64,000 nt of DNA, taken from positions 744,001 through 808,000 of the forward strand of contig NZ_CP033365.1 of the NCBI RefSeq assembly GCF_013170825.1, written 5' to 3'. The stretch comes from Mesorhizobium sp. NZP2298. Lineage in GTDB: Bacteria; Pseudomonadota; Alphaproteobacteria; Rhizobiales; Rhizobiaceae. The stretch's first letter is position 1, and every line of letters starts with the position of its first letter. Shown piece after piece: positions 35,379-44,710 of the stretch. The translations under genes and the position numbers were made by a program. Below the pieces are notes generated by a model, which did no database searches, was not told where the DNA came from, and saw only the letters and a list, made by a program, of their open reading frames with translations.

Positions 35379-35482
35379 AACGGCGCCGACAACGTCTGCC
35401 GGGCGGGTATGGCCGTGGGCGGTTGAGATGCTCCTCGAACCCTGACGCGGACGGACCATAGAAGTCACTTTATTGCGATGCA

Positions 35483-35515
35483 GCATTCAAGGCGGCCTCA
35501 CGCATCCTTGAATGC
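35483..35515. promoter_or_regulatory. long inverted repeat upstream of the RND efflux operon
   Basis: GCATTCAAGG (35483-35492) and CCTTGAATGC (35506-35515) are perfect arms 13 bases apart; with one mismatch the pairing extends to TGCAGCATTCAAGG/CCTTGAATGCCGCA. It lies about 140 bases before the adaptor start. It may be an operator (LysR or TetR-like dyad) or a transcript hairpin. A smaller dyad CGGGAC-TACT-GTCCCG is at 35561-35576. Confidence 0.4.
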
Positions 35516-35654
35516 CGCAGCGCAACATGACCGACTTGTAACCTGACAGGGGCGGGCCATCGGGACTACTGTCCCGGTGATCGACGCAGTCGGCCCTAAC
35601 CACCTAACCATCCTGAAAAGGCTTGATATTCTTGCCAGCCAGGTGGACGGCACC

Positions 35655-36866
35655 ATGAGCATTTCATCAACACAGCAAACCAGTCGAAAACGGCCGAAGC
35701 GCTCCCGGAGCATCGTCCTGTTGACCACACTCCTCCTGCTCGGCGGCTACGACCTATGGCGCAACCACGCCGACGGCGTGGCAAAAGCAGCCACCCAAAC
35801 GGCGCAGCCCGCACCCAAGGTCCCGGTCACCGTGGCCACCGTGCAAAAGACCGATTTCCCGCTTTACCTCTACGGGCTCGGCACGGTGACACCGCTGAAC
35901 AGCGTCAGCATCTCGAGCCGCGTCGCCGGTGTCGTCAACCAGGTTCCGGTCGAGCAGGGACAGATGGTCAAGCAGGGCGACCTGCTCGCCGAGATCGACC
36001 CTCGCCCCTATCAGGCGGTGCTCGACCAGGCGAAGGCCAAGGAGGCGGAGGACGAAGCGACGCTCAAGAATGCCCAGGTCGTCCTCGATCGCCTGTCCAC
36101 GCTCCTGAAAAAGACGTTCGAAACCCAGCAGGATGTCGACAACCAGCAGGCGGTGGTCACGACTGCCGCCGCCACGATCGAAGGCGACAAGGCCGCGATC
36201 GAGGCGGCGCAGCTCAACCTCGATTTCACCCGGATCACGGCGCCGCTGACCGGCAAGACAAGCTTCCGCACCATCGATCCGGGAAACATCGTGCAGGCCG
36301 GCCAGAGCCCCGGGCTTTTCACGGTCGTGCAGCTTCAGCCCATCTACGTGTCGTTCACGCAGCCGCAGGACGAGGTTTCGACCATCAACAAGGTTTTCGC
36401 TTCTGGCCCGGTTTCGATCGACACGCTTGGCGCGGATATGAAGACCGTGCTGGCGAGCGGCAGGCTGGAGGCGATCCAGAACGCGGTCGACCAGGCTTCC
36501 GGCACGATTTCGCTCAAGGCGACATTCACGAACCAGGACAATGCGCTGTGGCCGGGCCTGTCCGTCAACACGCGCATACGCATAGGCGCGATGGCGGGTG
36601 CGATCGTGGTGCCGGACGAAGCCGTCCAGCATGGCCCTGACGGGCTCTTCGCCTATGTCGTCGGCGACGACGGCAAGGTCCATCGGCAGACCGTGAAGAC
36701 GGGTCCTTCGGACGGCGGCGAAACGGTCGTCACCGACGGCCTTGCTGCCGGACAGCGTGTCGTGGTTGCCGGCCAATACCGGGTGGTTGATGGTGCAAGC
36801 GTCGATCCAACGCCGGCTCCAGGCGCCGGACAAGCGCAGAACGGCGCTGCCGGAGGTGCAAGCTGA
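35655..36866 (+). CDS. RND efflux periplasmic adaptor (MdtA/AcrA-like)
   Basis: 403 residues. N-terminal hydrophobic anchor about residues 18-30 (SIVLLTTLLLLGG), then the lipoyl/barrel-sandwich half GVVNQVPVEQGQMVKQGDLL, an alpha-hairpin (about 110-190), and the second half LDFTRITAPLTGKTSFRTID. It joins the inner-membrane pump to an outer-membrane channel. ATG at 35655 is chosen; the open frame starts at 35577 without support. The stop TGA shares one base with the pump ATG (TGATG). Confidence 0.9.
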   Translation: MSISSTQQTSRKRPKRSRSIVLLTTLLLLGGYDLWRNHADGVAKAATQTAQPAPKVPVTVATVQKTDFPLYLYGLGTVTPLNSVSISSRVAGVVNQVPVEQGQMVKQGDLLAEIDPRPYQAVLDQAKAKEAEDEATLKNAQVVLDRLSTLLKKTFETQQDVDNQQAVVTTAAATIEGDKAAIEAAQLNLDFTRITAPLTGKTSFRTIDPGNIVQAGQSPGLFTVVQLQPIYVSFTQPQDEVSTINKVFASGPVSIDTLGADMKTVLASGRLEAIQNAVDQASGTISLKATFTNQDNALWPGLSVNTRIRIGAMAGAIVVPDEAVQHGPDGLFAYVVGDDGKVHRQTVKTGPSDGGETVVTDGLAAGQRVVVAGQYRVVDGASVDPTPAPGAGQAQNGAAGGAS

Positions 36867-39800
36867 TGGCACAGATCGGTGTTTCCACGCCTTTCATCCG
36901 CTATCCCGTCGCCACGTCGCTGTTGATGATCGGCGTGCTGTTCGTCGGCGTGGTCGCCTATCTCAACCTGCCGGTCGCGGCGATGCCGAACGTCGACTTC
37001 CCGACGATCCAGGTGTCTACCAGCCTGCCGGGCGCCGACCCGATCACGATCGCATCGTCGGTGACCCAGCCGCTCGAGACGCAGTTCGCGCAGATCCCGG
37101 GCATTGCCGAAATGACATCGAGCAGCCTGTCCGGTTCCAGCCAGGTCACCCTGCAATTCGCTCTCGACGTCGATATCGCATCGGCCGCCGGGCTGGTGCA
37201 GTCGGCCATCAATGCCGCCGGCGGACAGCTGCCGAAGAACCTCCCCAATCCGCCCACCTACAGGGAAGTCAATCCTACCGACTCGCCGATCATGCTGATT
37301 GGGGCGAGCTCGACCGACTTGCCGCTGACGACGTTGAGCGATGACGTCTACACCAAGCTGGCGCAGGTGATCAGCCATGTCGACGGCGTCGGCCAGGTGC
37401 TGGTCGGCGGCCAGCAGACACCTTCGATCCGTGTCCAGCTCGATCCCGCCAAGCTCGCGGCAAGGGGCCTGTCGCTGGAAGCGGTGCGCACGCCGCTGTC
37501 GATCGGCACGGTGGACCTGCCCAAGGGCAACATCCAGGGCGAAGTGCGCTCCTTCACCATCTTCTCCAACGACCAGATGACCGCTGCCGATGACTGGAAC
37601 AACGCCATCATCGCCTATCGCGACGGGGCGCCGGTGCGGGTCAAGGATGTCGGCCGGGCCGTGCTCGACGCGCAGGACTACACCCAGGCGGGCTGGACCG
37701 ACACGACACGCGGCGTCGTGCTCGTCATCTTCAAGGAACCCGGCGCCAATATCATCGACACGGTCGACAAGATCAAGGCGGAGCTGCCGATGCTGACCGC
37801 CTCGATGCCGGCTTCGCTGAAGCTGCAGGTGCTTTCCGACCGCACCCAGACCATCCGCGCCTCGGTGGCGGACGTGCAGTTCACGCTGATGCTCACCATC
37901 GGGCTGGTGGTGATGGTGATCTTCCTGTTCCTGCGCAATATATGGGCGACGGCCATTCCGGCCTTCACCGTGCCGCTGGCGCTGCTTGGCGCATGCGGCC
38001 TGATGTGGGCCGCCGGCTACAGCATCGACAATCTGTCGCTGATGGCGTTGACGATCTCGATCGGCTTTGTCGTCGACGACGCCATCGTCATGCTGGAGAA
38101 CATCGTCCGCTACATCGAGCATGGCGAGAAACCGATGGATGCCGCGATCCGCGGCGCCAGCGAGATCGGCTTCACCATCATGTCGATCTCGATTTCGCTG
38201 GTGGCGGTGCTGATCCCGCTGCTCCTGATGAGCGGCATCATCGGCCGCCTGTTCAAGGAGTTCGCGGTGACGCTGGCCATGACCATTCTGGTCTCGGCCT
38301 GCGTTTCGCTGACGCTGACGCCGATGCTGGCTTCGCGTTTCATCAAGCCCGCTAACGAGGAACATCACGGCAGGCTCTACCGGTGGAGCGAAAGCGTCTT
38401 CGACGGCATGCTGCGCGCCTATGAGCGCGGCCTCGACCGGGCGCTCGGGCATCGTTTCATCACGCTGCTGGTGTTCCTGACCTGCGTGGGCCTTACCGGC
38501 TATTTCTTCACGCTGGTTCCGAGCGGCTTCTTCCCGCAGCAGGACACTGGCCTGATTTTCGGCCAGGTGATCGCAGGCCAGGACGTCTCCGCCGGCCAGA
38601 TGCAATCCTACATGGCGCAATTTGCCGGGATCGTCTCCAAGGATCCGGCGGTGGCGCATTTCGCGGCATCGACGGGCGGCAATGGCAACACGCAAAACAC
38701 CGGCCGCATGTTCATCCAGCTGAAGCCGCGCGACGAGCGCGACGTTTCGGCCGACCAGATCATCCGGCGGCTGCAGCCGAAGCTGTCGGCCGTCCAGGGG
38801 GCGCGCCTGTTCATGCAGGCCTCGCAGGACGTGCGGGTCGGCGGCAAGCTGTCGGCCTCGCAATACCAGTATGTCCTGGAAAGCAGCGACCTCGACACGC
38901 TGGACGACTGGGCGCCCAAACTGTTGACGGCCTTGCAGCGCCTGCCCGAACTGCGCGACGTCTCGACCGACCAGATGAGTTCCGGCACGACGCTGACGCT
39001 GCAGGTCGATCGCGACCAGGCGGCCCGCTACGGCTTGACGGCGAACGATGTCGACAACACGCTCAACGACGCCTTCGGACAGCGCCAGATCGCCCAGTAC
39101 TTCACGCAGCTTTCGACCTATGACGTGATCCTCGAGGTGCTGCCGTCGGTGCGCGGCGACCTCAAGGCGCTCGACCAGATCTATCTGACGACATCGAGCG
39201 GTTCGCAGGTGCCGCTCTCGGCTATCGCCAAATGGACGACGAAACCGGTGCAGCCGCTGGTGATCAATCACGAGGGCCAGTTCCCGTCGGTGACGATCAG
39301 CTTCAACCTGGCGCCCAACGTCGCGCTCGGCCAGGCCACTGCCGCGATCGACAGGGCCGCCGCCGAGATGCGGCTGCCGGCGACCATCCAGACCAACTAC
39401 ACGGGAACGGCACAGGCCTTCCAGCAGTCGCTGTCTTCAGTGCCGGTGCTCATCCTCGGCGCGCTGGTGGTGGTCTACCTGATTCTCGGTATCCTCTATG
39501 AAAGCTATGTCCACCCGCTGACCATTCTCTCCACTCTGCCCTCCGCCGGGCTTGGCGCGCTGGGCACGCTGCTCGTCTTCCATATGGAGTTCAACCTGAT
39601 CGGGCTGATCGGCGTCATCCTGCTCATCGGCATCGTCAAGAAGAACGGCATCATGATGGTGGACTTCGCCATCGCGGCGGAAAGGGACCAGAATCTCAGC
39701 TCCCTGGACTCGATCCGCCAGGCCTGCCTGCTGCGCTTCCGGCCGATCATGATGACCACCATGGTCTCGATGCTGGGCGCACTGCCGCTGATGCTCGAGA

Positions 39801-40024
39801 ACGGCACCGGGGCGGAGATCCGTCAGCCGTTGGGTTACACAATGTTCGGCGGGCTGCTTGTCAGCCAGGCGCTGACGCTCTTCACCACGCCGGTGATCTA
39901 TCTCTACCTCGACGACCTTTCCCATTGGCTCACCTCATTCCGCAGACATGAGCCGGAGCACGGCGAACCCGAACGCATCGAGGCTGAAATCGGCGCGGCT
40001 GCGCGCAAGCTGGCGGCCGAGTAG
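36866..40024 (+). CDS. RND efflux pump inner-membrane subunit (MdtB/AcrB-like)
   Basis: 1052 residues, normal for HAE1-type RND pumps, with 12 expected membrane segments in two halves. Seen: N-terminal STPFIRYPVATSLLMIGVLF, the proton-relay region ALTISIGFVVDDAIVMLENI in helix 4, and second-half GVILLIGIVKKNGIMMVDFA. The MdtBC branch is suggested by LNLPVAAMPNVDFPTIQVS. It exports drugs or amphiphiles using the proton gradient. No TolC-type gene and no dedicated regulator are adjacent; the long antisense frame (36653-39271) is an artefact of codon bias. Confidence 0.93.
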   Translation: MAQIGVSTPFIRYPVATSLLMIGVLFVGVVAYLNLPVAAMPNVDFPTIQVSTSLPGADPITIASSVTQPLETQFAQIPGIAEMTSSSLSGSSQVTLQFALDVDIASAAGLVQSAINAAGGQLPKNLPNPPTYREVNPTDSPIMLIGASSTDLPLTTLSDDVYTKLAQVISHVDGVGQVLVGGQQTPSIRVQLDPAKLAARGLSLEAVRTPLSIGTVDLPKGNIQGEVRSFTIFSNDQMTAADDWNNAIIAYRDGAPVRVKDVGRAVLDAQDYTQAGWTDTTRGVVLVIFKEPGANIIDTVDKIKAELPMLTASMPASLKLQVLSDRTQTIRASVADVQFTLMLTIGLVVMVIFLFLRNIWATAIPAFTVPLALLGACGLMWAAGYSIDNLSLMALTISIGFVVDDAIVMLENIVRYIEHGEKPMDAAIRGASEIGFTIMSISISLVAVLIPLLLMSGIIGRLFKEFAVTLAMTILVSACVSLTLTPMLASRFIKPANEEHHGRLYRWSESVFDGMLRAYERGLDRALGHRFITLLVFLTCVGLTGYFFTLVPSGFFPQQDTGLIFGQVIAGQDVSAGQMQSYMAQFAGIVSKDPAVAHFAASTGGNGNTQNTGRMFIQLKPRDERDVSADQIIRRLQPKLSAVQGARLFMQASQDVRVGGKLSASQYQYVLESSDLDTLDDWAPKLLTALQRLPELRDVSTDQMSSGTTLTLQVDRDQAARYGLTANDVDNTLNDAFGQRQIAQYFTQLSTYDVILEVLPSVRGDLKALDQIYLTTSSGSQVPLSAIAKWTTKPVQPLVINHEGQFPSVTISFNLAPNVALGQATAAIDRAAAEMRLPATIQTNYTGTAQAFQQSLSSVPVLILGALVVVYLILGILYESYVHPLTILSTLPSAGLGALGTLLVFHMEFNLIGLIGVILLIGIVKKNGIMMVDFAIAAERDQNLSSLDSIRQACLLRFRPIMMTTMVSMLGALPLMLENGTGAEIRQPLGYTMFGGLLVSQALTLFTTPVIYLYLDDLSHWLTSFRRHEPEHGEPERIEAEIGAAARKLAAE

Positions 40025-40112
40025 GCTTGCGTCGGCGCGCGGGCCGACATCAGCTTGTGGCCTCGGTCCAAACGATCGTGTAAGTATCGCCCTAAACGAG
40101 AAAGGGCAGGAA

Positions 40113-41168
40113 ATGAGCAACACGATCCGCGAAGCCGAGCCCGGCACCAGCGCGTCGAAAGTGACGCCGCTGCCGGCTCGCGCCGCCGCCAACACCCCGA
40201 TACCGTCGGATCATCGCATCGCGCGCAATCCCGGCATGAAGCTCGATCTCGGCTTCATGGAATCGGTTCGCAGCGTCAACCGCTCGGCACTCGAACGGCG
40301 TGTCGCCAGCCTGACCAAGCGGCGCTCGATCAAGGCCGACAACCAGGCGGCCTGGCTGCTGCGCGCCGTTGCCTGCATGGATCTGACGACGCTGAATTCC
40401 AATGACACCGAGGAGCGGGTGCGCCGGCTTTGCGCCAAGGCGATCAACCCGCTGCGCCGCGACATCGTCGAAGGCCTCGGCATTTCGGGCGAAACCATCC
40501 GGCCGGCGGCGGTCTGCGTCTACCATCCCTTTGTCGCCACCGCCGTCGACGCCGTGCGCGGCACCGGCATCCATGTCGCCGCCGTCTCCACAGCCTTTCC
40601 GCATGGCCTTGCGCCGCTGTCGACGCGGCTGCAGGAAATCGAGGCCTCGGTGCGCGACGGCGCCGACGAGATCGACGTCGTCATTCCGCGCGGACTGGTG
40701 TTCGGCGCCAAGTGGCGGGAACTCTACAACGAGATCGTGTCCATGCGCGCCGCCTGCGGCGATGCGCATCTGAAGGTCATTCTCGGCACCGGCGACCTCG
40801 CCACGCTGCGCAATGTCATGCTGGCCTCGATGGTGGCGATGATGGCGGGCGCCGATTTCATCAAGACCTCGACCGGCAAGGAAAGCGTCAATGCGACGCT
40901 GCCTGTCGGGCTGGCCATGGTGCGCGCCATCAGGGCCTATTTCGAGGAGACCGGCTACCTCATCGGCTTCAAGCCGGCCGGCGGCATCTCCACCGCGAAA
41001 GCCTCGCTCGACTGGCTGGTGCTGATGAAGGAAGAACTCGGCCGGCCGTGGCTCGAACCCGAGCTCTTCCGCTTCGGCGCGTCGAGCCTGCTGACCGACA
41101 TCGAGCGCCAGCTCGAGCATCATTTGACCGGGCATTATTCGGCCAATCACCGCCACGCGATGGCTTGA
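40113..41168 (+). CDS. deoC: deoxyribose-phosphate aldolase
   Basis: 351 residues; cleaves 2-deoxyribose 5-phosphate to acetaldehyde and glyceraldehyde 3-phosphate. TIM-barrel aldolase with GADEIDVVIPRG, HLKVILGTGDL and the Schiff-base motif DFIKTSTGKES (lysine about 251), then GFKPAGGISTAKASLDW with the proton-relay lysine. Longer than E. coli DeoC (about 260), with an N-terminal extension as in the mammalian/alphaproteobacterial type. ATG at 40113 has GGGCAGGA upstream; the frame open from 39948 overlaps the pump gene and is not used. Followed 45 bases later by the aldehyde dehydrogenase. Confidence 0.93.
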   Translation: MSNTIREAEPGTSASKVTPLPARAAANTPIPSDHRIARNPGMKLDLGFMESVRSVNRSALERRVASLTKRRSIKADNQAAWLLRAVACMDLTTLNSNDTEERVRRLCAKAINPLRRDIVEGLGISGETIRPAAVCVYHPFVATAVDAVRGTGIHVAAVSTAFPHGLAPLSTRLQEIEASVRDGADEIDVVIPRGLVFGAKWRELYNEIVSMRAACGDAHLKVILGTGDLATLRNVMLASMVAMMAGADFIKTSTGKESVNATLPVGLAMVRAIRAYFEETGYLIGFKPAGGISTAKASLDWLVLMKEELGRPWLEPELFRFGASSLLTDIERQLEHHLTGHYSANHRHAMA

Positions 41169-41213
41169 GCACCTACCCTGATCGGCTTTGCCGATCGGTG
41201 AACGAGGCACACG

Positions 41214-43586
41214 ATGAACATTCTCGACCGCTATCACGCCATGGACTACGGCCCGGCGCCGGAAGCCCGAAACGAGGCCGATGCGTGGCTTGCCGCGCGC
41301 GATTTCGGCAAGGCGCTGTTCATCGACGGTGCCTGGAAGGCCGCATCCGGCGGCAAGACTTTCGAGACCACCGAGCCGTCTTCAGGCAAGCTGCTGGCCA
41401 AGGTTTCGGACGCAAGTGTGGCCGATATCGACGCGGCGGTCGCGGCAGCCACCAAGGCATTGCCCAAATGGAGCGCCAGTTCAGGCTATGTCAGGGCAAA
41501 AGCGCTCTATGCCATCGGCCGCGCCATGCAGCGCCACCAGCGTCTGTTCGCGGTGCTGGAGACAATCGACAATGGCAAGCCGATCCGCGAAAGCCGCGAC
41601 ATAGACGTGCCGCTGGCGATCCGCCATTTCATCCATCATGCCGGTTGGGCGCAGGCGCTGGACAAGGATTTTCCGGGCCATAGGGGCGTCGGTGTCGTCG
41701 GCCAGATCATCCCGTGGAATTTCCCGCTGCTGATGCTGGCCTGGAAGATCGCGCCGGCGCTTGCCGCCGGCTGCACCGTGGTGCTGAAGCCGGCCGAATT
41801 CACGCCGCTCACCGCCATTCTGTTCGCCGAAATCTGCGAACGCGCCGGCGTGCCGAAAGGTGTCGTCAATATCGTCCAAGGCGGACCCGAAGCGGGCGCT
41901 GCCATCGTCAATCACCCCGGCATCCAGAAGATCGCCTTCACCGGCTCCTCGGAGGTCGGCAAGATCATCAGGAAAGCCACCGCCGGGTCAGGGAAGAAGC
42001 TGTCTCTGGAGCTCGGCGGCAAGTCGGCCTTCATCGTCTTCGAGGACGCCGATCTCGACAGCGCCGTTGAAGGTCTGGTCGACGGCATCTGGTTCAACCA
42101 GGGCCAGGTCTGCTGCGCCGGTTCGCGGCTCCTGGTGCAGGAAGGCATTGCCGAAGCCCTGATCGCCAAGGTCAAGACGCGGATGAGCAGGTTGCGCGTC
42201 GGCAGTCCGCTCGACAAGAACACCGATATCGGCCCGCTGGTCGACATCACACAGCTCCACCGCGTCAAGGGACTGGTGGCCGAAGGCGCGAAACAGGGCG
42301 CCGTCTGCTGGCAGCCGGATGCGGCGCTGCCGTCCTCCGGCTATTACCATCTGCCGACGCTGGCCACCGGTGTTTCGCCGGCTAATATCCTTGCGCAAGA
42401 AGAGGTGTTCGGACCGGTTCTGGCGACCATGACCTTCCGCAACACCGAGGAAGCGATCGAACTCGCCAACAATACGCGCTATGGACTAGCGGCTTCGGTT
42501 TGGAGTGAGAACGTCAACCTCGCCCTCCATGTCGCGCCGCAGTTGAAGGCCGGCGTTGTCTGGGTCAACGGCACCAACATGTTTGACGCCGCATGCGGCT
42601 TTGGCGGCTACCGCGAGAGCGGCTTCGGCCGCGAGGGCGGGCGCGAAGGCATGTTCGAATATCTCACGGCAAAACTGCCGCTCGGCCCGGTCATCAAGCC
42701 GGCGACGCTCTCGGCGCAGCCCGTCGAACAGGTCGATGGCTCGGCCATCGATCGCACGGCAAAACTGTTCATCGGCGGCAAGCAGGTGCGCCCGGACGGT
42801 AATTATTCGCTGGCGGTCGCCACCGCCAAGGGCAAGCTGGCGGGTGAAGTCGGGCTCGGCAGCCGCAAGGATATCCGTGATGCTGTTTCGGCCGCCCGAG
42901 GCTGCAAAAGCTGGCCGGAGGCGACCGCCTACAACCGCTCCCAGGTGCTTTACTATCTGGCCGAGAACCTTTCCGGCCGCGCCGGTGAGTTTGCCGCCCG
43001 CCTGACCGAACTGACCGGCGCAACGCCCAAGGCCGCGCGGGAAGAGGTAGACCAATCGATCGAACGGCTGTTCCTCTATGCCGGCCTTGCCGACAAGTTC
43101 GAGGGTCGCGTTCACCAGCCGCCGGCCCGTGCCGTGACGCTGGCGCTGCATGAGCCGGTCGGTGTCGTCGGCATCGTCGCACCCGATGCCTCGCCGCTGC
43201 TTGGCCTGATCTCGCTCATCGCCCCGGCGCTCGCGATGGGCAACACCGTGGTCGCCGTGCCGTCCGAACGCTATCCGCTGCTCGCCACCGACCTCTATCA
43301 GGTGATCGAATATTCCGATGTTCCGGCCGGCGCCATCAACATCGTCACTGGCCGCACGGCGGAGCTTGCCGGCGTGCTGGCCAAGCATGACGATGTCGAC
43401 GGGCTGTGGATATTCGCCGATGCCGAGACCTGCGCCAAGGCGGAAGCCGAATCCATCGGCAACCTCAAGCGCGTCTGGAGCGGCAATGGCCGCAGCCTCG
43501 ACTGGGCATCCGACGAAGCGGCCGGCGATGCCTTCCTGCGCCGCGCCGTCGAGGTCAAGAATGTCTGGGTGCCTTACGGTGACTGA
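41214..43586 (+). CDS. ALDH16-type double-domain aldehyde dehydrogenase
   Basis: 790 residues. Residues about 25-490 are a complete ALDH: VVGQIIPWNFPLLMLAWKIAP, FTGSSEVGK, LELGGKSAF with the general-base glutamate, and NQGQVCCAG with catalytic cysteine 300 (Cys301 next to it). Residues about 505-790 are a second, truncated ALDH-like domain (VVGIVAPDASPLLGLISLIAP) that ends without a catalytic cysteine block. This matches the ALDH16 family known from bacteria and animals. As it follows deoC directly, oxidation of acetaldehyde or a related aldehyde from deoxyribose breakdown is the likely role. Confidence 0.9.
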   Translation: MNILDRYHAMDYGPAPEARNEADAWLAARDFGKALFIDGAWKAASGGKTFETTEPSSGKLLAKVSDASVADIDAAVAAATKALPKWSASSGYVRAKALYAIGRAMQRHQRLFAVLETIDNGKPIRESRDIDVPLAIRHFIHHAGWAQALDKDFPGHRGVGVVGQIIPWNFPLLMLAWKIAPALAAGCTVVLKPAEFTPLTAILFAEICERAGVPKGVVNIVQGGPEAGAAIVNHPGIQKIAFTGSSEVGKIIRKATAGSGKKLSLELGGKSAFIVFEDADLDSAVEGLVDGIWFNQGQVCCAGSRLLVQEGIAEALIAKVKTRMSRLRVGSPLDKNTDIGPLVDITQLHRVKGLVAEGAKQGAVCWQPDAALPSSGYYHLPTLATGVSPANILAQEEVFGPVLATMTFRNTEEAIELANNTRYGLAASVWSENVNLALHVAPQLKAGVVWVNGTNMFDAACGFGGYRESGFGREGGREGMFEYLTAKLPLGPVIKPATLSAQPVEQVDGSAIDRTAKLFIGGKQVRPDGNYSLAVATAKGKLAGEVGLGSRKDIRDAVSAARGCKSWPEATAYNRSQVLYYLAENLSGRAGEFAARLTELTGATPKAAREEVDQSIERLFLYAGLADKFEGRVHQPPARAVTLALHEPVGVVGIVAPDASPLLGLISLIAPALAMGNTVVAVPSERYPLLATDLYQVIEYSDVPAGAINIVTGRTAELAGVLAKHDDVDGLWIFADAETCAKAEAESIGNLKRVWSGNGRSLDWASDEAAGDAFLRRAVEVKNVWVPYGD

Positions 43587-43613
43587 CATTGCCAGGCTGT
43601 CGCAATGGTGATC

Positions 43614-43638
43614 GTGTTCGGGCTTGACGCCCGGACAC
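43614..43638 (+). terminator. probable terminator after the deoC-aldehyde dehydrogenase pair
   Basis: GTGTTCGGGC (43614-43623) - TTGAC - GCCCGGACAC (43629-43638): 10-bp stem with one U-G pair, followed by ATGTTCTTT. It is 28 bases after the stop. Confidence 0.55.
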
Positions 43639-43775
43639 ATGTTCTTTAACGAGAAAAAACATCTTTATCTGTAAACTGACGGCGGCCCAGGCTGCATGGT
43701 GATGCCGTACTGGCACACGACGCCGTGGCAGGATGCCGTTAAATCCGGATGATCCAGAGGAGCGAGGAGAAAAGC

Positions 43776-44507
43776 ATGGCGGATCTGGCAGGCAAGGTCG
43801 TTGTCATCACGGCGGCGGCGCAAGGCATCGGCAAGGCGAGCGCATTGGCCTTCGCCAAGGCTGGAGCCACCGTCCATGCCACCGACATCAACGAGGTGCT
43901 GCTCGCCGAACTCGCCAAGACGTCCGGGATCAAGACCCGCAAGCTGGATGTGCTGAACGACGAGGCCGTCAATACGGCCTTTGCCGAGATCGGCCGCGTC
44001 GACGTGCTGTTCAACTGCGCCGGCTTCGTTCATTCCGGATCGATCCTCGAGATGAAGGATGGCGACCTCGATTTCGCGCTGAACCTCAATGTCCGCGCCA
44101 TGGTTCGCACCATCCGCGCCGTGCTGCCCGGCATGCTGGAGCGCGGCGATGGTGCCATCATCAACATGGCCTCGCTGGCGAGCTCGACCAAGGGCGTGCC
44201 GAACCGGTTCGTCTACGGCCTGAGCAAGGCTGCGGTGATCGGCCTGACCAAGGCGGTCGCCGCCGACTATGTCGGCAAGGGCATACGCTGCAACGCCATC
44301 TGCCCCGGCACTGTCGAAAGCCCGTCGCTGCAGGACCGCATGCATGCGCAGGGCGACTATGAGGCCGCCCGCGCCGCCTTCATCGCCCGCCAGCCGATGG
44401 GCCGGCTCGGCACTCCGGAGGAAATCGCCGACCTCGCCGTCTACCTGGCCGGTGCCACCTATACGTCCGGGCAGGCCTACAATATCGACGGCGGCTGGTC
44501 GATCTAA
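43776..44507 (+). CDS. SDR oxidoreductase, 2-keto-3-deoxy-L-fuconate dehydrogenase-like
   Basis: 243 residues, classical short-chain dehydrogenase. Cofactor motif TAAAQGIGKASA (family TGxxxGIG), NCAGF, catalytic serine/tyrosine/lysine in MASLASS...YGLSKAA, and C-terminal GQAYNIDGGWSI. The sequence is close to what I remember of 2-keto-3-deoxy-L-fuconate dehydrogenase and human BDH2. ATG at 43776 follows GAGGAGAAA; the frame reaches 43749 but the shorter start fits the family. The FAH-family gene 204 bases downstream could take the next step, hydrolysing 2,4-diketo-3-deoxy-L-fuconate. Confidence 0.82.
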   Translation: MADLAGKVVVITAAAQGIGKASALAFAKAGATVHATDINEVLLAELAKTSGIKTRKLDVLNDEAVNTAFAEIGRVDVLFNCAGFVHSGSILEMKDGDLDFALNLNVRAMVRTIRAVLPGMLERGDGAIINMASLASSTKGVPNRFVYGLSKAAVIGLTKAVAADYVGKGIRCNAICPGTVESPSLQDRMHAQGDYEAARAAFIARQPMGRLGTPEEIADLAVYLAGATYTSGQAYNIDGGWSI

Positions 44508-44710
44508 CGCAATCAAGGAGACCGCCGGCAAGCTGGGGGGATCTCGGACCAACAGGAAGATCGCGGCGCTTATCGAAGATCGGGAAGTCTGAAAATCCGG
44601 CTCGCGGACCTGCTCAACAAATGTCCGCGCTTGCCCGCGATCAGGTCGATGGGTAGGGTCCGCCCGAATTTGCAAAAGGCCGCGAGGCCGCAACCAGGAG
44701 AAGGATTTAG

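Noticed and set aside
36653..39271. 872-codon open frame on the minus strand
   Set aside because: It is antisense to the RND adaptor and pump genes; composition (Arg/His/Gln/Asp-rich, no motifs) is the usual mirror of a GC-rich coding strand.
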